From G963422745 sp963422745 (GTDB lineage Bacteria > Actinomycetota > Acidimicrobiia > Acidimicrobiales > Aldehydirespiratoraceae), in NCBI GenBank assembly GCA_963422745.1, contig OY730477.1, forward strand, positions 1,550,001 through 1,614,000: 64,000 nucleotides of DNA. Direction: 5' to 3'. The notes below the pieces were generated by a model. It made no database searches. It saw nothing but the letters and a program-made list of their open reading frames with translations, and was not told the DNA's origin. This document shows, one piece after another, positions 58,090 through 64,000 of this stretch; positions within the stretch are counted from its first letter, which is position 1, and each line of letters begins with the position of its first letter. Both the position numbers and the translations under genes were made by a program.

Positions 58090-58911
58090 GTGGCTGCCCG
58101 TCGGCGCCTTGACGCCGAACTCGTTCGTAGGGAGATGGCACCGAGCCGGGCTAAGGCCCATGAGTTGATCAAAGCGGGACGGGTCACGGTTGGGGGTGCG
58201 CCCGCAGCCAAAGCTGCGCGTCTGGTAGATCCCGGTGAGGCTCTGATCGTTCGCGGCCCCAGCCGTCGTTTCGTCGGCCGCGGCGGAGAAAAGCTGGCCG
58301 GCGCTTTGGATCGGTTCGCCATCAACGTCGAGGCAATGCGTGGAATCGACGTCGGATCGTCCACAGGGGGGTTTACGGACTGTCTGCTGCAGCGCGGTGC
58401 TACCGAGGTCGTGGCAATTGATGTCGGCCGAAACCAACTCCATGAGCGACTCCGCGCCGATCACCGGGTCTGTGTACGTGAACGCACAAACGTGCGTAGC
58501 GTGGATGCTGCGGGCATAGGCGGTGCTGGCGACATCGTCGTGGTGGACCTGTCGTTCATATCGATATGCCTGGTTGCTCGCCATCTCGTCGGACTCGGAG
58601 ATGACCGAGCGCATCTAGTGGTGCTCGTCAAACCCCAGTTTGAGGCTGGCAAGGCCGCCGTGAACCGCGGTCGCGGCGTGATCCGAGACCCAGAAGTGTG
58701 GCGGTCAACACTGATCCGGGCCACAGATGCACTGGTAACAGCAGGAGCCGCCATCATAGCAATCATGGTGTCACCTCTTGTTGGCGCCGACGGCAACGTG
58801 GAGTTCTTCGTTCATGGCCGTGTCCACGACACCCATAGGGTCGCCTCGTCCGACACGATCGGTCACTGGGTGGACGTTGCTATCGCATCGACCGACGACA
58901 TGGCAAACTGA
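58090..58911 (+). CDS. tlyA: TlyA-family rRNA 2'-O-methyltransferase
   Basis: 273 aa, GTG start. N-terminal S4 domain (RRLDAELVRREMAPSRAKAH; IKAGRVTVGG), then an FtsJ-like domain with SAM motif GIDVGSSTGGFTDCLLQRGA, DLSFIS, KPQFEAGK and GNVEFFVHGR. In mycobacteria TlyA methylates C1409 of 16S and C1920 of 23S rRNA and confers capreomycin sensitivity. Its stop shares one base with the nadK start. Confidence 0.92.
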   Translation: MAARRRLDAELVRREMAPSRAKAHELIKAGRVTVGGAPAAKAARLVDPGEALIVRGPSRRFVGRGGEKLAGALDRFAINVEAMRGIDVGSSTGGFTDCLLQRGATEVVAIDVGRNQLHERLRADHRVCVRERTNVRSVDAAGIGGAGDIVVVDLSFISICLVARHLVGLGDDRAHLVVLVKPQFEAGKAAVNRGRGVIRDPEVWRSTLIRATDALVTAGAAIIAIMVSPLVGADGNVEFFVHGRVHDTHRVASSDTIGHWVDVAIASTDDMAN

Positions 58912-59765
58912 TGGCGGCAATAGGACTTGTTGCTCACCTGCGCCGAGAGTCGGTTGGTGAGCATGCCCGGGAACTAGCAACCTGGTTGGTTGAACAGGGT
59001 CACGAGGTGCGTGTTCCACCACCCGATGGGGCAGCGGTAGGACTCAAGGACCATGTCGTTACCCTGTCAGGGTTCGCTGATCGGCTGGATCTCGTGGTCA
59101 GTCTCGGTGGAGACGGGTCGATGTTGCGGGCTATCGAACTCATCGGCACAACCCCGACTCCGATACTCGGCGTTGATCACGGAACACTCGGATATCTGAC
59201 CGAGGTACGGCCCTGCGACGCCCGAAAAGCTGTGGATGCGGTGCTGCGCGGTGACCACGCCATTGAACACCGGATGCTGGTTCAGCTGACCGTCATAGCG
59301 CAGCACACCGAACCCCAGCAATTTGTCGGACTCAACGAGGTGGTGGTTGAACGTTCGTCGGAGGTCAACACCATTCGTCTGCGACTCGACATTGACGGCC
59401 ACTTCTTCACCACCTACGCAGTCGATGGCATGATCGTCGCAACACCGACCGGGAGCACCGCCTACGCATTTTCTTCCGGAGGCCCGATCGTCGACCCGAC
59501 CTACAGCGCCTTATCGATCACGCCGGTGTCGCCGCACATGTTGTTCGACCGGTCCTTGGTGCTCGCACCAACGAGGTCTGTGAGAATGACCCTCGAAGGC
59601 CACCGGCCAGCCACGGTATCGATCGACGGCCGCCGGATTGCCACGATTGGTGAAGGCAGCGTCATCGAATGCACCCGGGCACCGTTCGCCGCACGCTTCG
59701 TTACACTGGGCTCACGCCCTTTTCATCATGTCCTCAAGGAGAAGTTCGGGCTCAACGACCGATGA
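58911..59765 (+). CDS. nadK: NAD kinase
   Basis: 284 aa. The GGDG motif (SLGGDGSMLRA, about 64-74), GVDHGTLGYLTEV, the LNEVVVER element and DGMIVATPTGSTAYAFSSGGPI are diagnostic. It phosphorylates NAD to NADP, probably using ATP or polyphosphate. Coupled to tlyA; recN follows after 20 nt. Confidence 0.94.
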   Translation: MAAIGLVAHLRRESVGEHARELATWLVEQGHEVRVPPPDGAAVGLKDHVVTLSGFADRLDLVVSLGGDGSMLRAIELIGTTPTPILGVDHGTLGYLTEVRPCDARKAVDAVLRGDHAIEHRMLVQLTVIAQHTEPQQFVGLNEVVVERSSEVNTIRLRLDIDGHFFTTYAVDGMIVATPTGSTAYAFSSGGPIVDPTYSALSITPVSPHMLFDRSLVLAPTRSVRMTLEGHRPATVSIDGRRIATIGEGSVIECTRAPFAARFVTLGSRPFHHVLKEKFGLNDR

Positions 59766-59785
59766 ACCCGGGCTAACCCTCGCTC

Positions 59786-61399
59786 ATGCTTACCGAACTC
59801 GTTGTACGCAACCTTGGGATCATTGACGAACTGTCCCTTGTATTTGGCGCAGGTATGACTGTGGTGACCGGCGAGACCGGCGCCGGGAAAACCCTTGTTG
59901 TCAGCGCCATCGATCTGCTCACCGGGGGACGTGCCGATGCTTCGCTTGTGCGGCCCGGTGCGGACCAAGCCGATATTCAGGGTCGTTTCGTGGTGGGTGA
60001 CACCGAAACGGTTGTCCGCAGGGTCATCCCACGAGGTGGTCGTTCCCGTGTATACGTGAACGACCACATGTCAACGGTGGCGGCATTGAGTGAGCGCGCT
60101 GGCGAACTTGTCGATCTTCACGGGCAGCATTCACATCAATCTCTGCTCAAGGGTTCCGTCCAGTGCGCTCTGCTTGACCGCTTCGGTGGAGTCGACGACA
60201 GCGAACTAGCGGCGCTGCTAGCGGAGCTGAAATTGGTAAACAAAGAGTTCAGCAACCTTGGTGGCGACGTACGGGCACGTACCCGCGAGATCGACTTGTT
60301 GCGTCACCAACTTGCCGAGATTGAGGCAGCCGCGATCGAAGATCAAGACGAGGACGCTCGACTCGACGCCGAAGAGACACTGTTGGCCGACGCAGGGGCA
60401 GCTCGCCAAGCCGCAGAGTCCGCTGTGGCTCGACTCGATGCCGATGGGCCCGCTGCGAAGTCGGTCGCCACCGTGATAGATGTCCTTCAGGGCTGGTCGG
60501 TGTTCACCGATCTGGTCGCTCGTCTTCATGACGTGGTTGCTGAGCTGTCCGACGTTGTTGCGGAGATCCGACACCGCGGAGAGTCGATTGACGAGGACCC
60601 CGAACGCCTTGAGTTACTTCGCACTCGTCGGGCACAACTGTCGGGATTGCGTCGAAAATACGGCGAAACCCTGCAGGAGGTAGTCGCTTTCGGAGCTGAC
60701 ACCGCGGAGCGCTTAACGGAACTCGAAGGCTACGACCATAAGGCTGCCGCGCTTGATGCGAAACGGTCTCACCTGTTCGCCAAGCTGACCAAAGAACGGG
60801 CCTCGCTTCTGGCGGCGCGCACCAATGCGGCTCCACGATTCGCGCACGAGGTCGAGCGCAAACTGCGTAACCTTGCGATGCCCGACGCTCGCCTCAAGGT
60901 CCGGGTGCTAGGCGAGTCAGGCTCCGACGTCGCCTTTGAACTTGCTGCGAATCCCGGCCATGAGCCCCGACCCCTAAATCGGGTTGCCTCCGGAGGTGAG
61001 TTGGCCCGCACGATGCTGGCTCTGCGAATGGTACTGACCGCGGGACCTCCCACGCTCGTGTTCGACGAAGTCGACGCCGGTATTGGCGGTGAGGTTGCTC
61101 GTACCGTTGGGGCGAGCTTGGCGGCTTTGGCTGATCGGCATCAGATAATGGTGGTCACCCACCTGGCTCAGGTGGCGGCGTTTGCCGATCACCATGTGAC
61201 CGTCACCAAAGATGGCACCAATACCGCTGTCAGTGTGGCCCGTTTGCTTGACGAGGACGCCAGGTTGGTTGAACTGTCGCGGATGCTGTCGGGATCGCCG
61301 GACAGCATGGCGGCACGTGATCATGCCACGGAGTTGGTGAACGCGGCTCGGGTGTTGCGGCGCTTGCCGGGATCCGGCCTTGTACCCGGCGGGCATTGA
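59786..61399 (+). CDS. recN: DNA repair ATPase RecN
   Basis: 537 aa. SMC-like: N-terminal ELVVRNLGIIDELSLVFGAG and Walker A GETGAGKT, Q-loop HGQHSHQSLL, two coiled-coil arms (about 150-370), signature VASGGELARTMLALRMVL and Walker B LVFDEVDAGIGG with VVTHLAQVAAFAD. It acts in double-strand break repair. Gene order nadK-recN is conserved in actinobacteria. Confidence 0.94.
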   Translation: MLTELVVRNLGIIDELSLVFGAGMTVVTGETGAGKTLVVSAIDLLTGGRADASLVRPGADQADIQGRFVVGDTETVVRRVIPRGGRSRVYVNDHMSTVAALSERAGELVDLHGQHSHQSLLKGSVQCALLDRFGGVDDSELAALLAELKLVNKEFSNLGGDVRARTREIDLLRHQLAEIEAAAIEDQDEDARLDAEETLLADAGAARQAAESAVARLDADGPAAKSVATVIDVLQGWSVFTDLVARLHDVVAELSDVVAEIRHRGESIDEDPERLELLRTRRAQLSGLRRKYGETLQEVVAFGADTAERLTELEGYDHKAAALDAKRSHLFAKLTKERASLLAARTNAAPRFAHEVERKLRNLAMPDARLKVRVLGESGSDVAFELAANPGHEPRPLNRVASGGELARTMLALRMVLTAGPPTLVFDEVDAGIGGEVARTVGASLAALADRHQIMVVTHLAQVAAFADHHVTVTKDGTNTAVSVARLLDEDARLVELSRMLSGSPDSMAARDHATELVNAARVLRRLPGSGLVPGGH

Positions 61400-61447
61400 C
61401 ACGGTGTGTAGCCAGGTCGGGTCGGTAGCTCCATACGGACCTTCGCA

Positions 61448-61583
61448 TTCGGTGCTGGTTGGTTGGGGTTGTTGGTGAGCGGTGGTGGTCTGATGGATTC
61501 TCATGTTCGGTGCTGGTTGGTTGGGGTTGTTGGTGAGCGGTGGTTGCCTGATGGATCCCTCATATTCGGTGCTGGTCGGGTTA
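61448..61583 (+). repeat. 58-59-bp tandem repeat between recN and pyrG
   Basis: TTCGGTGCTGGTTGGTTGGG starts at 61448 and 61506, with a third partial and diverged copy from 61565. G/T-rich on the coding strand. The partial third copy abuts the pyrG ribosome-binding region (TTAGGGTG), so the repeat has grown up to the pyrG start. Confidence 0.88.
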
Positions 61584-61596
61584 GGGTGAAATCCCG

Positions 61597-63267
61597 ATGA
61601 CGAAGCACATCTTCGTAACCGGTGGCGTCGTGAGCGGCTTGGGAAAGGGTCTTAGCGCGTCGTCGCTCGGGCGGCTACTCAAGGCCCGCGGCTTGCGGGT
61701 CACAATGCAAAAGCTTGATCCGTACCTCAACGTTGATCCCGGAACCATGAACCCGTTCGAGCACGGGGAGGTGTTCGTCACCGACGACGGCGGTGAAACC
61801 GATCTTGATCTTGGGCATTACGAGCGCTTCGTCGACGAGAACCTGACGGTCGACTCCAATGCCACCACCGGTTCGATCTATTGCGCAGTGATCGCGGCTG
61901 AGCGTCGTGGGGATTACCTAGGCAAGACCGTGCAGGTGATCCCACATATCACCGATGAGATCAAGCGGCGCATCAACCGACTGGTGAGCAGCGATGTAGA
62001 CGTGGTCATCACCGAGGTGGGTGGCACAGTAGGCGACATCGAGATCCTGCCGTTCCTTGAGGCGATTCGGCAAGTTCGTCTCGACGTGGGACGCAACAAC
62101 GTTTGCTACATTCACGTCACTTTGGTGCCGTTCATCGGGCCCTCGAACGAGCAAAAAACCAAACCGACCCAGCATTCGGTCACCGAACTCCGCAGTCGTG
62201 GCGTCCAACCCGACGCCATCGTTTGTCGCAGCGACGAACCTATCAGCGACGATCTGCGAGCCAAGATCTCCAACCTGTGCGACGTAGGCGTCCGCGGTGT
62301 TGTCAACGCTGCGAACGCCTCGAGTGTCTACGAGATCCCGATCGTCTTGCACCGCGAAGGGTTTGACGAATACGTGTGCGAAATTCTGGGTCTCGACAGC
62401 CGACGTCCGGATCTTGACTCGTGGATCAAACTGATCGGTCGCGTCAATGCCACTAACACATCGGTGCGGGTGGGGATGGTAGGCAAGTACGTCAGCCTGC
62501 CCGACGCCTACCTGAGTGTCGTCGAAGCGCTCAACCATGCAGGCATACATCACGGCACCGAAATCCAAATCGAGTGGGTCTCCTCTGAGGAGGTCGAGGC
62601 ACTCCTGTCGGGCAGCCGTTTGGGTGAACTTGACGGCATGGTCATCCCCGGAGGATTCGGCGAGCGCGGCATTGAGGGCAAAGTTCTGGCTGCTGGCTAC
62701 AGTCGCCGACACTACATCCCGTGCCTCGGGCTGTGCCTCGGCATGCAGGTCATGACGATTGAGTATGCCCGCAACGTGTTGGGCCTAACGGGCGCCAACT
62801 CCACCGAGTTTGATGCTGGCACCGCTCACCCGGTAATTGACCTTATGGACAACCAACGCGACGTCACAGACATGGGTGGCACCATGCGCCTTGGAGCTTG
62901 TGTGGCGCGACTAAAGAAGGGCTCGCAAGTCGCTCGGGCATACGGAACCAACATCGTCAGCGAGCGTCACCGCCATCGCTACGAGTTCAACCCGCTGTAT
63001 CGGAACCGCTTCGAACAAGGCCACCTCAGCTGTTCAGGCGAGTCACTTGATGGTCGGCTTGTGGAGTTCATCGAGCTTGCGAATCACCCTTTCTGGATCG
63101 GCACCCAGGCGCACCCTGAGTTCAAGAGCAGGCCCGACCGTCCCGCTCCGCTGTTCGAGGAGTTTGTTGCGGCTGTGTTGGTGCGGGCTGCGGGTCGTAA
63201 CCCACAGCTTCCCTCGTTCGGTGGCTATGTCGCGGAGCCTTCCGGTTCAGCCGTCGTGGGGTCATGA
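61597..63267 (+). CDS. pyrG: CTP synthase
   Basis: 556 aa. Synthetase domain: TKHIFVTGGVVSGLGKG (P-loop), SLGRLLKARG, MNPFEHGEVFVTDDGGETD and EVGGTVGDIE. Glutaminase domain: GGFGERG, the Cys nucleophile in GLCLGMQVM and the C-terminal His/Glu in THPEF-like AHPEFKSRP. It makes CTP from UTP, ATP and glutamine. Overlaps the NUDIX gene by ATGA. Confidence 0.97.
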   Translation: MTKHIFVTGGVVSGLGKGLSASSLGRLLKARGLRVTMQKLDPYLNVDPGTMNPFEHGEVFVTDDGGETDLDLGHYERFVDENLTVDSNATTGSIYCAVIAAERRGDYLGKTVQVIPHITDEIKRRINRLVSSDVDVVITEVGGTVGDIEILPFLEAIRQVRLDVGRNNVCYIHVTLVPFIGPSNEQKTKPTQHSVTELRSRGVQPDAIVCRSDEPISDDLRAKISNLCDVGVRGVVNAANASSVYEIPIVLHREGFDEYVCEILGLDSRRPDLDSWIKLIGRVNATNTSVRVGMVGKYVSLPDAYLSVVEALNHAGIHHGTEIQIEWVSSEEVEALLSGSRLGELDGMVIPGGFGERGIEGKVLAAGYSRRHYIPCLGLCLGMQVMTIEYARNVLGLTGANSTEFDAGTAHPVIDLMDNQRDVTDMGGTMRLGACVARLKKGSQVARAYGTNIVSERHRHRYEFNPLYRNRFEQGHLSCSGESLDGRLVEFIELANHPFWIGTQAHPEFKSRPDRPAPLFEEFVAAVLVRAAGRNPQLPSFGGYVAEPSGSAVVGS

Positions 63268-63845
63268 ACGTGGTGAGCGTCAACCCGGGCTTCGTTCTTC
63301 TGTCCGAACGCGAGATCTACCAGGGACCGATCATTCGTTTGGTAGAGGCGCAATTCGCGACCCCCAACGGTGAGACGATGACACGGGTGATTGTGCGTCA
63401 TCGGGGCGCAGTGGGAGTTGTTCCCGTCGACGCTGAAGAAGTGCTGCTTGTGCGGCAATACCGGGCACCGCTAGACGCAGAGATCCTTGAGATTCCCGCC
63501 GGGCTGCGCGAGGACGAGTCGCCAGAGACGACCGCGCAACGCGAACTCGCAGAGGAGGTCGGGTTCATTGCAGAAACGCTCGAACCGCTTGGTGGGTTCT
63601 ATAACTCGGTCGGATTCTGCGACGAGTTCACACACCTGTTCCTTGCAACCGACCTACGGCCGGTGCCGCGAGCCCCGGATGGTCCAGAAGAGTCACACAT
63701 GGCGGTCGAGCGCATGGCCGTAGGGTCTGTGCAGGCCGCAATTGATGCTGGCGAGTTCGTTGATGCCAAGACCATCATTGCCTTACAGGGTGCTCTGCGG
63801 AGATTGGGTGTCGAGGGGAGATTGGGTGTCGAGGCAGGCCTGTGA
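63264..63845 (+). CDS. NUDIX hydrolase, ADP-ribose pyrophosphatase type
   Basis: 193 aa. The NUDIX box reads GLREDESPETTAQRELAEEV; the catalytic RELAEE is intact, but the loop after the first Gly is one residue shorter than the consensus. IPAGLRE is as in ADP-ribose pyrophosphatases. The C-terminus carries a 6-residue duplication (RLGVEG/RLGVEA, an 18-bp DNA repeat) right before the stop. The stop overlaps the xerD GTG. It is next to pyrG and xerD, as in mycobacteria. Confidence 0.88.
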   Translation: MNVVSVNPGFVLLSEREIYQGPIIRLVEAQFATPNGETMTRVIVRHRGAVGVVPVDAEEVLLVRQYRAPLDAEILEIPAGLREDESPETTAQRELAEEVGFIAETLEPLGGFYNSVGFCDEFTHLFLATDLRPVPRAPDGPEESHMAVERMAVGSVQAAIDAGEFVDAKTIIALQGALRRLGVEGRLGVEAGL

Positions 63846-64000
63846 CCACGCCTGATTCTTGGGCAGTGGATTCCGACATCAAGGAGTACCTGATCTGGTT
63901 GGCCCTCGAGCGAGGTCGTTCGCCGAACACGCTGCAAGCCTACGAGCGCGACCTTCGTCGCTATCAGGACCACCTCTCAAAGAAGCGACCTCTGCACGCT
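63842..64000 (+). CDS. xerD: Tyrosine recombinase XerD, N-terminal part (runs off the window)
   Basis: GTG start overlapping the NUDIX stop. The 53 visible residues (IKEYLIWLALERGRSPNTLQ, then AYERDLRRYQDHL) match the core-binding SAM-like domain of XerC/XerD. The catalytic domain lies outside. Position after pyrG and NUDIX supports xerD, which resolves chromosome dimers at dif. Confidence 0.85.
   Translation, partial: MTTPDSWAVDSDIKEYLIWLALERGRSPNTLQAYERDLRRYQDHLSKKRPLHA

Overview
The window reads as a high-GC actinobacterial chromosome, most likely Acidimicrobiia or a near relative. The grounds are family-level, since no search was run: many GTG starts and ATGA or GTGA start-stop overlaps, an actinobacterial-type 23S rRNA with an insertion in domain III, and a run from arg genes through mpg, tyrS, a TPR gene, a HAD phosphatase, tlyA, nadK, recN, pyrG, NUDIX and xerD that recalls the order in mycobacteria. 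There are no prophages, intact insertion sequences or CRISPR arrays.

Layout. 1-186 is the tail of a B12-dependent ribonucleotide reductase (nrdJ). 272-5665 (minus) holds glycolate oxidase glcD-glcE-glcF with an FMN 2-hydroxyacid oxidase and a SnoaL-like protein. 5821-6630 holds two minisatellite arrays, followed by a second SnoaL-like gene and a divergent YihY-type membrane protein. 8301-13321 holds a DmdC-like acyl-CoA dehydrogenase, lgt, an alkyltransferase-like protein and a DEAD-box helicase behind an AT-rich leader. 13650-16262 is a probable SAM riboswitch followed by metX and a trans-sulfuration enzyme. Then come a small membrane protein, tRNA-Gly(GCC), an MBL-fold hydrolase and a quinone-oxidoreductase-like gene. 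19232-27774 is a taurine (organosulfonate) catabolic island: class III aminotransferase, TauABC-type transporter, phosphotransacetylase, TetR regulator and sulfoacetaldehyde acetyltransferase (Xsc). 27786-30567 encodes cobaltochelatase subunits CobS and CobT. 30644-39273 is argCJBDFR-GH, with an ArgR-box-like site inside the argC promoter. Next come mpg, a G-rich repeat array, a membrane-anchored hypothetical and a class A penicillin-binding protein with PASTA domains, divergent from tyrS. 45563-51399 is a complete 16S-23S-5S operon without spacer tRNAs, ending in a strong terminator. 51465-64000 holds an alpha/beta hydrolase, an RG-rich TPR protein, korAB, HAD phosphatase, tlyA, nadK, recN, pyrG, a NUDIX hydrolase and the start of xerD.

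How the genes fit together. The taurine island gives a full route: import, transamination to sulfoacetaldehyde, Xsc cleavage to acetyl phosphate plus sulfite, then Pta to acetyl-CoA. Glycolate and lactate oxidation, the DmdC-like dehydrogenase and KorAB point to a heterotroph living on small organic acids and possibly marine organosulfur compounds. NrdJ and CobST both point to cobalamin dependence.

The most unusual feature is genomic. Tandem duplications repeatedly sit across gene 3' ends, so that the last codons and stop are copied into the spacer (nrdJ/glcF, second SnoaL gene, cobT, argR, mpg, PBP, tyrS). Two more genes carry in-frame duplications just before the stop. Period lengths are 18-192 bp and the units do not share a common sequence.
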